The notes: a model not told the origin generated them from the sequence alone. A DNA stretch of 64,000 bases from JAGOTP01 sp964567995 (GCA_964567995.1 CAZMOB010000003.1:1-64000), one strand, 5' to 3'; positions 17,618 to 26,174 are shown, counted from the first letter of the stretch. Translations and numbers: made by a program.

Positions 17618-18643
17618 ATGGCCATGCATACGCGTGAATTCGATTACATCCTCCCACCGGAGCGCATCGCTCAGTCCCCTTTACCTGATCGGTTGTCGGC
17701 AAAATTACTGTACCTACCTAAAGTGAACGACTCTCTTCAAGATTTGTCCGTTCGTGATCTGCCATCCCTGCTCCAACCAGGTGATCTCCTCGTCTTCAAT
17801 GACAGCAAGGTCTTCCGGGCACGCTTACAGGCGACACGTACTGGTGGAACCGCTCCATTTGAAGTGTTTTTATTGCGCCCCGAAGAGGAGACCTGGCTGG
17901 CACTCATAAAAAACTCAAAACGTCTTTCTGTAGGAGACGTAATTACATTACCTGAAGAAACACCTGCGATGATCGTGAATAAAGAAACAGACGGCGTCAT
18001 TCGACTCAAGATCGAAAGATCTATTCAAGAAGTGTTCGCGCTCTGCGAACGCTCTGGGGAAATTCCGACGCCACCCTACGTCGAACAAAAAATTACGGAT
18101 GCAGATTCGTATCAAACCGTGTACGCCAAACATGTCGGATCTGTCGCTGCACCGACGGCTGGATTTCATTTCACTTCGGAATTATTGGAAACGCTCAAAA
18201 ATAAAGGGGTACAGATCGCGTATGCCACACTCCATGTCGGCCTTGGAACCTTCCGACCCATGCAAGATGGAACGCTTGATGAGCACGTTATGCATACCGA
18301 ATGGGTGTCTGTTTCAAAAGAAACAGTTGAAACAATCAACCAGACAAAACAAGCGGGAGGACGTGTTATCGCGGTCGGAACAACCAGCTGCCGTTCACTC
18401 GAAAGCGCCGCCGCAACCGGAACGCTCACCCCATTTGAAGGCATGACGAATTTGTTCATTCGTCCCGGTTATACCTTCCGAGTGATTGATGGTCTGATGA
18501 CGAATTTTCACCTACCAAAATCAACGCTTCTCGTCCTCGTAAGCGCGTTAGCTGGACGTGAACGCGTACTCGCTGCCTACCAACATGCCATCAAAGAGCA
18601 CTATCGCTTTTATTCTTTTGGCGATGCGATGTTGATCGTGTAA
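17618..18643 (+). CDS. queA: S-adenosylmethionine:tRNA ribosyltransferase-isomerase
   Basis: QueA transfers and isomerises the ribosyl group of SAM onto 7-aminomethyl-deazaguanine in tRNA, giving epoxyqueuosine. The 341 residues match the family length. Recognisable blocks are FDYILPPERIAQSPLPDR at the start, DLLVFNDSKVFRARL, AAPTAGFHFTSELL, LHVGLGTFRPM and the C-terminal YRFYSFGDAMLIV. It stands alone, without tgt or other queuosine genes nearby. Its SAM requirement is notable given the degenerate MetK-like protein at 59540. Confidence 0.95.
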   Translation: MAMHTREFDYILPPERIAQSPLPDRLSAKLLYLPKVNDSLQDLSVRDLPSLLQPGDLLVFNDSKVFRARLQATRTGGTAPFEVFLLRPEEETWLALIKNSKRLSVGDVITLPEETPAMIVNKETDGVIRLKIERSIQEVFALCERSGEIPTPPYVEQKITDADSYQTVYAKHVGSVAAPTAGFHFTSELLETLKNKGVQIAYATLHVGLGTFRPMQDGTLDEHVMHTEWVSVSKETVETINQTKQAGGRVIAVGTTSCRSLESAAATGTLTPFEGMTNLFIRPGYTFRVIDGLMTNFHLPKSTLLVLVSALAGRERVLAAYQHAIKEHYRFYSFGDAMLIV

Positions 18644-18659
18644 TTTTTTATTTTGAGGA

Positions 18660-18703
18660 CTATCGATTGATGAAGAGAATCGCTTCTCTGAACGCATCGA
18701 TAG
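18660..18703 (-). terminator. Compound hairpin 3' of unit B
   Basis: The outer 8-bp stem CTATCGAT (18660-18667) with ATCGATAG (18696-18703) encloses an inner 6-bp stem AGAGAA/TTCTCT (18674-18679 and 18684-18689). A second GC-rich stem GCCCCGGA/TCCGGGGC lies between it and the gene. It also lies just beyond queA on the other strand. Confidence 0.65.
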
Positions 18704-18792
18704 CTCTCGGCGCCCGCCCCGGAAAGCAGCAACCGTTGACGAGGAGGAACCTCGCGAACGACTGGATCCGGGGCAGGACGAGAAGGAGCAGA

Positions 18793-19497
18793 TCAGTTGA
18801 TGCCCGTACCGCCGGTTGAGGGCAGAGACGAAGCGGAAGGAGCAGACCCTCCGCTCGACGAGGGAGGGAGGCGGAGCGGGATCTCGATCTCGACGCTCTG
18901 ACCGACAGCGCTTTCGAGGACGTAGTCCTCTTCGGCTTCGTCGGGCAGGATCGAGTACACGGGACGACCCAGTTGATCAGTGCAGACGACTCCCTGTTCC
19001 TGAGCGATTCGGCTCGGGAACCCACGGAACGGGAAGATGTAACCGTTCCGGTCATGGCAGAAGACGCTCCCGACCAGGAGCTGGTAGGCCAGCTGAAGAT
19101 CGTTATCCACTCGGCTCAGGTTCGCCGAGCCAGCAGGAGATGCGAGGCAGACGGATTCACGTTCGGCGTCCGGCGAATGAACCCTGAGAGAGGTCACACC
19201 TCGTCCAGGCTCCGTGTCCGCGCAAACGTGACGGAATGCGCTCCGCCGAATCTCGGCGAGGCTGATGAGCTCAGCCCGTGCGAGCTGACGCTGGACCAGG
19301 TAGGCCTCCCGTACCGGGTCGAGGTCGAGGCGCGAGGCGCGGCCGCTGGGCGCGTCGCTGCAGGCCGGGCAAGGCTGACGCACCGCCGAAGCAGACGTGG
19401 CGGGACGCACACTCATCGGCATCGGGACCTGGCACCCCATGAGGGTGGCGAGGGTGAAGAGAGCGACGGGACCAGCGAGGCGACGGAGAGACGTCAT
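18793..19497 (-). CDS. GC-rich single-gene unit B: lipoprotein of unknown function
   Basis: This product of about 234 residues starts MTSLRRLAGPVALFTLATLMGC, a lipoprotein signal with Cys at about residue 22. The mature part is Arg/Asp/Glu/Ser-rich with several Cys (QPCPACSD; VCADTE; VFCHDRNG) and ends in a Ser/Gly/Pro tail (SSSGGSAPSASSLPSTGGTG). No family is recognised. The start at 19497 follows AAGGAAA and is preferred over 19542 because it begins exactly at the signal sequence. Codon use is GC-rich, unlike queA. It has its own promoter, leader hairpins and 3' hairpin. Confidence 0.75.
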   Translation of the reverse strand: MTSLRRLAGPVALFTLATLMGCQVPMPMSVRPATSASAVRQPCPACSDAPSGRASRLDLDPVREAYLVQRQLARAELISLAEIRRSAFRHVCADTEPGRGVTSLRVHSPDAERESVCLASPAGSANLSRVDNDLQLAYQLLVGSVFCHDRNGYIFPFRGFPSRIAQEQGVVCTDQLGRPVYSILPDEAEEDYVLESAVGQSVEIEIPLRLPPSSSGGSAPSASSLPSTGGTGIN

Positions 19498-19543
19498 GAG
19501 AACATTTCCTTCCCTGCATCTTGCAGGCTGTTGATGGAACACC

Positions 19544-19566
19544 CGGCGATCAGAAAACGATCGCCG
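19544..19566 (-). promoter_or_regulatory. Leader hairpin of unit B
   Basis: CGGCGATC (19544-19551) pairs with GATCGCCG (19559-19566) in the 5' leader. A second small hairpin, CCTGCA/TGCAGG, lies nearer the start at about 19513-19527. The sense strand shares CGATCG-TTTTCTGAT with the leader of unit C. Confidence 0.55.
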
Positions 19567-19628
19567 ACCAAGAAGGGAAAGGCTTTTCCACTCTAGGTCG
19601 ACCCCGTTTTTCCTTGAAATAACCTGTT

Positions 19629-19657
19629 TATATACACATTTTTCCGTCTATTGTCAA
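19629..19657 (-). promoter_or_regulatory. Consensus promoter of unit B
   Basis: TTGACA (19652-19657) and TATATA (19629-19634) on the minus strand are spaced by 17 bp, giving a predicted leader of about 125 nt. Confidence 0.85.
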
Positions 19658-19713
19658 CCTGCCGTGTCTTCTCCTTCTCCAAAAAATGGCTTAGGTATGC
19701 TAAAACTCCTGAC

Positions 19714-20526
19714 ATGAACCAACGTCGACCTCACTTTCGGAAGCCTAGCTCAAAACCGGCCGCCAAAACCAGCTGGAACGGGGTCGCAAATTGGTACGCA
19801 GATCATCTATCCACCGCTGGGACCTATCAAGAAAAAGTCATCTTCCCAGGTGCCCTTCGACTTCTGGCTCCGCAAGCCAACAAACGCTATCTCGATATCG
19901 CCTGTGGAGAAGGGTCATTTCTGCGTTTAGTCCGTTCTACACAACGCAGCGCCGAACTCTATGGCATCGACGCCGCTCCGGGCTTGATCGCGCATGCCCA
20001 AGCACAGACAAAACAAGATCAACGTCTGCAGCTGTCCGTCGCTGATGCTCAGCACTTCACAAACGTCATTCCAGCCAACTCCATGGATGGCGCAACTTGC
20101 CTCATGGCGATTCAAAATATTGAACATATCGATCGCGTATTTCAGGAAGCCGCCAAAGCCCTCAAACCGAAGGCATCTTTCATCGTTGTCATGAATCATC
20201 CGTGTTTCCGTGCTCCCCAGCAAAGCGGCTGGGGTTGGGATGAAACGCGCAAGCTTCAGTATCGACGCATGGACAGGTATTTGAGCTCTTACGCCCAGCC
20301 GATCATCGCACATCCTGGTTCAGCCCCATCTATCAAAACGCTTTCCTATCATCGTTCGTTATCTGAGTATGTGAATGCCTTGAGCGCAGCTGGATTTGTC
20401 GTAGACACCATCGAAGAATGGATCTCAGATAAAATGAGTGACTCAGGACCACGCGCCAAAGCAGAGAATGTAGCCCGAAACGAATTTCCCCTCTTCTTGG
20501 CTATCCGTGCTCGGAAGAATAATTAA
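19714..20526 (+). CDS. Class I SAM-dependent methyltransferase (UbiE-like)
   Basis: This product of about 270 residues has a Rossmann methyltransferase core: the SAM motif YLDIACGEGSFLRL (about 57-70), YGIDAAPGLIAHA, the post-motif VADAQHF, and MAIQNIEHIDRVFQEAAKALKPKA. The C-terminus (SLSEYVNALSAAGFVVDTIEEW) is typical of type-11 small-molecule methyltransferases. The N-terminal basic tail (NQRRPHFRKPSSKPAAK) is unusual. ATG 19714 is chosen because TATGCT (19696-19701) ends 12 nt upstream. The substrate is unknown. Confidence 0.8.
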   Translation: MNQRRPHFRKPSSKPAAKTSWNGVANWYADHLSTAGTYQEKVIFPGALRLLAPQANKRYLDIACGEGSFLRLVRSTQRSAELYGIDAAPGLIAHAQAQTKQDQRLQLSVADAQHFTNVIPANSMDGATCLMAIQNIEHIDRVFQEAAKALKPKASFIVVMNHPCFRAPQQSGWGWDETRKLQYRRMDRYLSSYAQPIIAHPGSAPSIKTLSYHRSLSEYVNALSAAGFVVDTIEEWISDKMSDSGPRAKAENVARNEFPLFLAIRARKNN

Positions 20527-20547
20527 ATACAATCTTTACATAAAACT

Positions 20548-20602
20548 GCGGCGGGGACAGGCGTAACCCATCCCCGCCGCAAGCGGACGAGCTCATCCGC
20601 TT
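20548..20602 (-). terminator. GC-rich double hairpin in the 280-bp gap
   Basis: GCGGCGGGGA (20548-20557) pairs with TCCCCGCCGC (20571-20580), and a second stem AAGCGGA/TCCGCTT lies at 20581-20602. On the minus strand the first stem is followed by AGTTTTATG, so it can terminate transcripts coming from mltG or the micro-ORF at 20660. Confidence 0.65.
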
Positions 20603-20659
20603 GAGTACCGCTGTTTGAAGGCGGCTCTTTTCCTCAACTGTGACGCGTTCCCCTGCCGC

Positions 20660-20734
20660 CTACATCAGCTCAGCCGGGGGCGGAGGGCTGGGCGGCCGCC
20701 AGGGACCCACTCGATCGCGATACCAAATCACCAT
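20660..20734 (-). CDS. Possible proline-rich micro-ORF (24 aa)
   Basis: A 24-codon frame reads MVIWYRDRVGPWRPPSPPPP and then AELM, preceded by GAGGT (20745-20749) 10 nt before the ATG. It is embedded in a GC-rich stretch between mltG and a strong double hairpin, with local composition like the GC-rich single-gene units. No clear promoter is visible, so it could be read from mltG. It may be a true microprotein, part of a noncoding RNA, or chance. The rest of the 20527-20807 gap shows only hairpins. Confidence 0.3.
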   Translation of the reverse strand: MVIWYRDRVGPWRPPSPPPPAELM

Positions 20735-20807
20735 CGCTTCTTCGACCTCACTTTATCTTTTCATCATCAGGCGAAGTGCCGATGAAGTGCGTAAAAACGC
20801 CACGCCC

Positions 20808-21833
20808 TTAATACCCTGCTTTTCTGCGATTTGCAATATGCTCTTCCAACGTGCGTCCGTAATAAATCTGGCCCTGCTCATCCGTCAAAAAATAGCGATA
20901 CGGGGATGGGGTTGGCTCAAGTACGGCACGGATAGCGGTTTCACTTGGATTTGAAATTGGTCCTGGGGGTAAAGTTTTATTCTTGTACGTGTTATACGCA
21001 CTCTCGATCTTCAGATCATCCGCCGTCGCACGGGACCGACCTGAGCGTGTAATATAGTTTACAGTCGCGTCACTTTGTAATGGAATACCTTCCCGAAGTC
21101 GGCGTAAGAAAATACCGGCCACCATTTTCCGCTCTTCGGGCTTAGCCACTTCTTTTTCAACAATCGAAGCTAAAATGATTACCTCATCCAGTGTATCGAG
21201 TGGAGCGCTGGCAGCCGTCACTTGTTCCGTCGCGATGCGCTGCTCAAATTCTTTCAGCTGTTTGATGGCAAGTCCCTTTGGCAATTGGCCACGCCACACG
21301 CGATACGTATCCGGAAAGAGGTACCCTTCCAAACTCCGCTTCGGTGGCAGTGATTTCAAGAAGGGGAACTGATCTCGCAGCGTCGGATCAAACGACGCAC
21401 GATCTCCTTCTTCTCCTAAGACTTTGATTACTTCATCTTCGCTGATTCCCTGTTCTTGTTTCAAAACGGTTCGGATATCGGAGATAGACCAGCCTTCGAT
21501 CACGCGCACTTGAACCTCGTCACTTTCCGGACCCGTCGCCAAGATCGTAGCGATCTGGGAAAAGCTCTGTCCGGGCTGGAGGCGATAGGTCCCCGCTTTT
21601 GGATGACGTGCCGCAGAACTCAATAATCCATATGCACGGTACCAAAAGACACTTGAAATCAGATCATCTCGCTCCAACTGAGTCGCTGTTTTCGTCCCAC
21701 CAGCCCCTGGTTCTACGATGAATTGTTTTGTCGCACCGACCGTTGGAGATCCAATCCATGCCAAAAAGATGAAACGGCCAACACTCGCCAGAACCACTAC
21801 GATCAACAAGAACCAAGTAAGCTTTTTAGCCAT
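20808..21833 (-). CDS. mltG: Endolytic murein transglycosylase (YceG family)
   Basis: MltG cleaves nascent glycan strands during peptidoglycan synthesis. The 341-residue protein has an N-terminal membrane anchor (about 5-25; TWFLLIVVVLASVGRFIFLAW), a LysM-like region (GTYRLQPGQSFSQIATIL) and the catalytic block ILASIVEKEVAKPEERKMVA, whose Glu is the expected general acid. It also has FLRRLREGIPLQSDATVNYI and the C-terminal YYGRTLEEH. The ATG at 21833 overlaps the PAP2 stop by 8 nt, so the two genes are coupled. Confidence 0.92.
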   Translation of the reverse strand: MAKKLTWFLLIVVVLASVGRFIFLAWIGSPTVGATKQFIVEPGAGGTKTATQLERDDLISSVFWYRAYGLLSSAARHPKAGTYRLQPGQSFSQIATILATGPESDEVQVRVIEGWSISDIRTVLKQEQGISEDEVIKVLGEEGDRASFDPTLRDQFPFLKSLPPKRSLEGYLFPDTYRVWRGQLPKGLAIKQLKEFEQRIATEQVTAASAPLDTLDEVIILASIVEKEVAKPEERKMVAGIFLRRLREGIPLQSDATVNYITRSGRSRATADDLKIESAYNTYKNKTLPPGPISNPSETAIRAVLEPTPSPYRYFLTDEQGQIYYGRTLEEHIANRRKAGY

Positions 21834-22374
21834 GCGTATGTTCACGATAGACCGATGTTCGGCGCACAGCGGCGTGCAATACCCGTACCAAGACCACGGC
21901 AAGCGCCCCAACGACAGCCCCTGCTAGAACATCCGTCGGATAATGCACACCCGTCGCGACCCGACCGAAGGCAACGCCAAACGCGAGGAGTAGTGGCACG
22001 ATCGCCGCCCGTGGACGGAACCAGAGAATCGCGAATGCCAGTGCAAAAGCAGCCGAGGCATGCGCTGAAGGTAACGAAAAGGCTGACATCGGCATCGGAA
22101 TCAAGCGCAGAACCTCTGACTCAGCTACAAACGGGCGCAAACGACGAATCAACTGACTCAAGGTCAAAGCTGCATACAAGGCGATCAACATCGCGAGTCC
22201 AGCTTCGCGTGTCGCATGCCGCATAATCGTTCGGCGTTCACTAAAACCCAAGACACACACCCAGCCGACTTCGACAAAGATCAACCAACGGGCGCAAATA
22301 ATCGAGAAAAAGACGCCCAAACGCGAATCAAGGAGCGCCTGCAAGGAGTGAATCAATCCCCCTTCAAAAGACAT
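21826..22374 (-). CDS. PAP2-family membrane phosphatase, probably undecaprenyl-diphosphatase
   Basis: This 182-residue polytopic protein carries the three PAP2 phosphatase motifs: RRLRPF, SLPSAHASAAF and GRVATGVHYPTDVLAG. Bacterial members such as BcrC recycle undecaprenyl pyrophosphate, which would fit the adjacent mltG. It may instead act on another lipid phosphate. An extended -10 TGGTATCAT (hexamer 22381-22386) lies 6 nt before the ATG, which is ideal for a leaderless mRNA starting inside the end of nth. Confidence 0.85.
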   Translation of the reverse strand: MSFEGGLIHSLQALLDSRLGVFFSIICARWLIFVEVGWVCVLGFSERRTIMRHATREAGLAMLIALYAALTLSQLIRRLRPFVAESEVLRLIPMPMSAFSLPSAHASAAFALAFAILWFRPRAAIVPLLLAFGVAFGRVATGVHYPTDVLAGAVVGALAVVLVRVLHAAVRRTSVYREHTHG

Positions 22375-22378
22375 GCCG

Positions 22379-23017
22379 TTATGATACCACCTTTGGGGGC
22401 GGCGTTTTAGGCCGATAGGCGCAGATCGAAGCCAATGGGCAGCGCCAACACTGCGGAATGCCTGGTTTACAAATCTCTCGTCCGAACGGAATCAGCACGC
22501 GATTCACTTCCCGCCAGAGTAGTTTGGGAATCTGAGCCTTTAGCTCTTCTTCAACCTGCTCCGCCGTCCCGCCCTTGGCCCAGCCGAGGCGCCGTGCAAT
22601 TCGGTAGACATGGGTATCAACGGCAATGGCTGGTAGTTTAAACGCATAGCCCAAGACGCAACTCGCCGTCTTTCGCCCAACTCCAGACAAAGCGACGAGC
22701 TCTTCCATCGTACTCGGGACCTTGCCACTATGACGCTCAAGAAGTTGCTTCGCGAGGTTTTTTAGATACCGAGCTTTTGCATAGGAGAACCCGACCGTCC
22801 GAATATGTGCCTGGATCGCTTCTAGTTTTGCCTCAGCCAGCGCGTGCAGCGTCGGAAAGGCTTCTCGTAATCCAGGATAGACTTTGATCACCTGTTCGTC
22901 TCGCGTCCGGGCTGACAATACGGTTGCGATCAACGTATCTTCTGGCGTCCCAAAATCGACCATGCCTTTGGCCGTATACCGCTTGGCCAACAATTTGATG
23001 GCTTCGGCTTGTGTCAT
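22379..23017 (-). CDS. nth: Endonuclease III
   Basis: This DNA glycosylase/AP lyase of 212 residues removes oxidised pyrimidines. The helix-hairpin-helix LSGVGRKTASCVLGYA (catalytic Lys in GRKTAS) and the catalytic Asp in AIAVDTHVYRIARRLG are present, as is the four-Cys [4Fe-4S] loop CKPGIPQCWRCPLASIC. It begins 7 bp after gpmI in the same direction, so the two probably share a transcript. Confidence 0.95.
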   Translation of the reverse strand: MTQAEAIKLLAKRYTAKGMVDFGTPEDTLIATVLSARTRDEQVIKVYPGLREAFPTLHALAEAKLEAIQAHIRTVGFSYAKARYLKNLAKQLLERHSGKVPSTMEELVALSGVGRKTASCVLGYAFKLPAIAVDTHVYRIARRLGWAKGGTAEQVEEELKAQIPKLLWREVNRVLIPFGREICKPGIPQCWRCPLASICAYRPKTPPPKVVS

Positions 23018-23024
23018 AACCTTT

Positions 23025-24602
23025 TTAAATGAGTGGACTGCCCGTCATCTCTGGCGGCTGTGGAACGCCGAGCAGCTTCAAAATCGTAGGTGCCGTATCC
23101 GCCAACATGCCGATCGGGGTCACAAGTGACAAGTCTTCCGTTTCAATATCTCCTCCCGGTGCTTTCACGCCCTCTAAGTCCTTACTAATCACAATGAACG
23201 GGACTGGATTAGTAGAATGCTCCTTATCCATCTCGCCCGTGATCAAATTTTTTACTTCTTCGGCGTTCCCATGATCGGCTGTAATCACCACCGCCCCACC
23301 GACGGCCAGCGCCGCATCCACGATCTGTCCCAAGGCCTTATCAACCGCTTCACAGGCTTTAACGGTCGCCTCTTCATTTCCCGTATGACCAACCATGTCG
23401 GGATTGGCGAAGTTGATGGCGATAAAATCAAACGTTCCCGCAACCGTTTCTTTCACGACCCGCTCTGAAATTTGAAAAACCGACATCTCTGGCTGTTTGT
23501 CGTAACTTGAGACACGCGGCGATGGAATAATCGCCCGCGTTTCTCCAGGGAATTCTTCTTCGCGCATCCCATTCAAAAAGAAGGTGACATGCGCGTATTT
23601 TTCGGTTTCCGCGATGTGGAGCTGCGTCAATCCCGCATCAGACACGACTTTTGCCAAACACTGGTCGATCAATTGAGGCGGATACGCGACTTCAACCGGC
23701 AGATCCTTTTCATACTCCGTGAACGTCGCAAAGAAGAGGTTCTGTAATGATTCACGTGGGAACTTATCAAACGCTGGCAACACAAAGGCTTTCGTAAGTT
23801 CGCGTGAACGATCCGGACGAAAATTGAAACAGATCACCGCATCACCGGATTTCACAGGTGCAACTGGCTTCCCAGAGCGATCAACCATCACTGTTGGTAG
23901 GAATTGTTCATCAAAGACCTGACTCGCATACGAAGCCTGAATTGCCGCCGCCGCAGTCTTGGCCGTCGGACCAACGCCTCGCGCGATTGCATCGTAGGCT
24001 AACTGAATTCGATCCCAACGGTTATCACGGTCCATCGCATAGAAACGCCCAGAGAGCGTCGCGATCTTGCCGATTCCCAGTTCTTTCATCTTCGCTTCGA
24101 GCTCGGCGATAAAATCTTGTGCCGAGTTATAAATCGCATCACGACCGTCCAAAAAGGCGTGAATGGCCACATTCGTATACTGTTCGCGCTTACAAAACTC
24201 CAGGAGCGCATATAGATGCTCCTGCGAGGCATGCACATTCCCTGCCGACACGAGCCCCATGAGATGAAGCGTTCCATTTTGGTCTCGTGCGTGTTCCAAC
24301 GCTTTTTTGAAGACGGATTGCTCAAAAAACTCCCCCGATTCAATAGAGAGATTGATACGCGGCAGACTCTGATAAAAAATGCGGCCCGCTCCAATCGTCA
24401 GATGTCCAACTTCGGAGTTCCCCATCTCGCCCCACGACAACCCGACGGCCGGACCATTGGCCTGAACCGTCATGGCCGGATAACGCGAAATCAACCGATG
24501 AAAGACCGGCATATTCGACTCAGCCACGGCATTTCCAAGCCCCGCCGGAGCGATCCCGAATCCATCCAAAATCAGCAAAATAACCGGCTTAGGGCGAGAC
24601 AT
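23025..24602 (-). CDS. gpmI: 2,3-bisphosphoglycerate-independent phosphoglycerate mutase
   Basis: GpmI interconverts 3- and 2-phosphoglycerate in glycolysis using two Mn ions. The 525 residues match the family. The N-terminal metal site VILLILDGFGIAP, the catalytic Ser in WGEMGNSEVGH, the HAFLDGRD loop, and the C-terminal metal residues in FANPDMVGHTG and VVITADHGNAEE are visible. TACCAT (minus, 24615-24620) ends 12 nt before the ATG, again without Shine-Dalgarno. Confidence 0.96.
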   Translation of the reverse strand: MSRPKPVILLILDGFGIAPAGLGNAVAESNMPVFHRLISRYPAMTVQANGPAVGLSWGEMGNSEVGHLTIGAGRIFYQSLPRINLSIESGEFFEQSVFKKALEHARDQNGTLHLMGLVSAGNVHASQEHLYALLEFCKREQYTNVAIHAFLDGRDAIYNSAQDFIAELEAKMKELGIGKIATLSGRFYAMDRDNRWDRIQLAYDAIARGVGPTAKTAAAAIQASYASQVFDEQFLPTVMVDRSGKPVAPVKSGDAVICFNFRPDRSRELTKAFVLPAFDKFPRESLQNLFFATFTEYEKDLPVEVAYPPQLIDQCLAKVVSDAGLTQLHIAETEKYAHVTFFLNGMREEEFPGETRAIIPSPRVSSYDKQPEMSVFQISERVVKETVAGTFDFIAINFANPDMVGHTGNEEATVKACEAVDKALGQIVDAALAVGGAVVITADHGNAEEVKNLITGEMDKEHSTNPVPFIVISKDLEGVKAPGGDIETEDLSLVTPIGMLADTAPTILKLLGVPQPPEMTGSPLI

Positions 24603-24663
24603 AGGCAGAGCCCTATGGTAGCGCCCGGGAGAGGAAAAAGAAACGTCTCCCTCAAGGTATAGA

Positions 24664-24724
24664 CCTGGCTTAAAAGGTCTTCGTGGGGCGGACCCCGACG
24701 ATAGAGATGAGCGCGCAAGCCAGG
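24664..24724 (-). terminator. Compound hairpin 3' of unit C
   Basis: The outer stem CCTGGCTT (24664-24671) pairs with AAGCCAGG (24717-24724). The inner stem TCGTGGGG (24681-24688) pairs with CCCCGACGA (24693-24701) with one bulge. It lies between gpmI and unit C, about 50 bp past the unit C stop. Confidence 0.65.
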
Positions 24725-24771
24725 AACGCGCAAAGAGTAAGGAGCGGTGACAAGAAGAAGGAATGAACTGA

Positions 24772-25179
24772 TCAGATGAGCGTGAACTGGAGCTTGGTGT
24801 TGTCGGGGGACTTCTTAAGCTCCTTCACGATGGCTCCAGTAGAGACAGCGTCATCGAGGACCGTGATCGGCTTGCCTTGGTACGAGGCCAGATCGAGATC
24901 GGACAGCCGGCCCTTCGCATCTGAAACGCTGTACGTCTTGTTGTGCACAGTCGTGCCCCGCAGGTGCCCATCGACGGTTGCATTCACGCTTCGTGCCTGC
25001 AGTGTCGCGAGCAGGGTCATCACCCTCTCGGGCTTCTTGACCTCGAAGGTGAACCTTCTCATCTCGCGTGTACGTTTGTGCATCTGCCGCCCATGTTCGG
25101 AACCAGCCGTACTCTGCTCGACCGGTGACCGGCTAAGCTCAGGCACCGTGAACGGAAACAACACCACCTTCTTCATCAT
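24772..25179 (-). CDS. GC-rich single-gene unit C: small protein of unknown function
   Basis: This 135-residue product has no signal or membrane segment. Its second half looks like a compact alpha/beta domain (RFTFEVKKPERVMTLLATL; RGTTVHNKTYSVSDAKGRL; ITVLDDAVSTGAIVKELKK; LQFTLI). The N-terminal 35 residues are poorly ordered, and internal Met codons at residues 33 and 40 could be the real start. GAGG lies 13 nt before the first ATG, so the start is uncertain. The gene is isolated, GC-rich and flanked by hairpins like the other units. No family is recognised. Confidence 0.65.
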   Translation of the reverse strand: MMKKVVLFPFTVPELSRSPVEQSTAGSEHGRQMHKRTREMRRFTFEVKKPERVMTLLATLQARSVNATVDGHLRGTTVHNKTYSVSDAKGRLSDLDLASYQGKPITVLDDAVSTGAIVKELKKSPDNTKLQFTLI

Positions 25180-25242
25180 AATATGCTCTTGCCTCGAAAT
25201 CGCCTCTCATGGCCTCGGACGCCCTTCGCCCGAATCAGAAAA

Positions 25243-25267
25243 GCGATCGGCTAGTATGCCCGATCGC
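25243..25267 (-). promoter_or_regulatory. Leader hairpin of unit C
   Basis: GCGATCGG (25243-25250) pairs with CCGATCGC (25260-25267). On the sense strand it is followed by TTTTCTGATTCGGG, which can form an alternative stem (CCGA with TCGG). The possible promoter TAGACA-17-CATACT would start transcription inside this stem, so its role as promoter region, terminator or leader is unresolved. Confidence 0.45.
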
Positions 25268-25311
25268 CTTTGTTTTGTCTATATTTTGCCCGTCAAAGCT
25301 GCTTCCGTTGA

Positions 25312-25692
25312 TTATTCGCGTTCCGTTTCGCGCGACGTACTTCCATCTTTCTTTTTAAATTTCACATTGAAAATAGGCTCGTACGATACATCGTCTTCCG
25401 TAATTTCAACCTCTTGGCCCTTCATGAGCTGCGTCAATGCCAAGTCCGTCAGCAATTGCTTATCGGAATTCATGTTAGTCTGCAGTTTGTCGATCTCGGC
25501 CTGTTCATTCACAAAATCCGCCTTCACCGCAGCCTCGATCCGTCGCTTCTTTTCAAGTAATTTCTCAAGCTCATCTTTCACTTCTTGATACGATTTCGAA
25601 TGCGTCAACGCATCCTTATACATCGTGCGTAAATCTTTCTGTTTCTTCTTGGCCGTTTGGAGGCGGCGGTAGACATCAGCGAGGGAAGGCAT
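25312..25692 (-). CDS. Coiled-coil hypothetical protein
   Basis: This 126-residue product is highly charged, with long heptad-like helices at about 1-85 (YRRLQTAKKKQKDLRTMYKDAL; LEKLLEKKRRIEAAV; EQAEIDKLQTNM) and a short beta-like tail (EVEITEDDVSYEPIFNVKFKKK). It has no membrane segment and no recognised family. It begins 3 bp after the Nudix gene stop, so it belongs to the same operon. Confidence 0.7.
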   Translation of the reverse strand: MPSLADVYRRLQTAKKKQKDLRTMYKDALTHSKSYQEVKDELEKLLEKKRRIEAAVKADFVNEQAEIDKLQTNMNSDKQLLTDLALTQLMKGQEVEITEDDVSYEPIFNVKFKKKDGSTSRETERE

Positions 25693-25695
25693 AGG

Positions 25696-26139
25696 TTAGG
25701 TTTGGTGACGGGCAGTATACCACTGTTTCATCCCTTCCAAGATCCCAGATAAGAACAGCTTTTCCAGAGGCTGTGCGGACAAGTCCAACCAGGCCCAGCC
25801 CACATGTTCTTTACTGATTTCCATCGCCACCTCTGGATTCTCGATCAGCGCATCAAAAAAGACGTACAAGACACGATATCCATCTCTAGCCTGATGTCGC
25901 CCGAGCGCCACTGGAGCTGTACCCAGGGAAAAACGGATCTCCGCCCCTAACTCTTCAGCCACCTCCCGTCGGATAATATCTGCGAAGGGTGTCGTAAACT
26001 CGGATTCGTCGATGCGACCGCCCGGAATATCATAGAAGCCTTCATACAACCCACCAATTTTCCCGTTCAATCCCAGAATGCGGCCCGCCTGATCTCGAAT
26101 GATGGCTTTAAGAGAAACTTGGTAACGCTCGATGGGCAT
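25696..26139 (-). CDS. Nudix hydrolase
   Basis: This product of about 147 residues has a Nudix box beginning GGRIDESEF and ending RREVAEELGA, three residues longer between the first Glu and the REUxEE segment than the canonical box, so spacing is slightly unusual. It probably hydrolyses a nucleoside diphosphate derivative or an NTP. I prefer ATG 26139 because TAGGCT with an upstream TGT (minus, 26150-26155) lies 10 nt before it. A GTG at 26178 that overlaps the previous stop is the alternative. Confidence 0.8.
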   Translation of the reverse strand: MPIERYQVSLKAIIRDQAGRILGLNGKIGGLYEGFYDIPGGRIDESEFTTPFADIIRREVAEELGAEIRFSLGTAPVALGRHQARDGYRVLYVFFDALIENPEVAMEISKEHVGWAWLDLSAQPLEKLFLSGILEGMKQWYTARHQT

Positions 26140-26174
26140 ACTTGCACCAAGCCTAACACACCTGCAAACACCTA

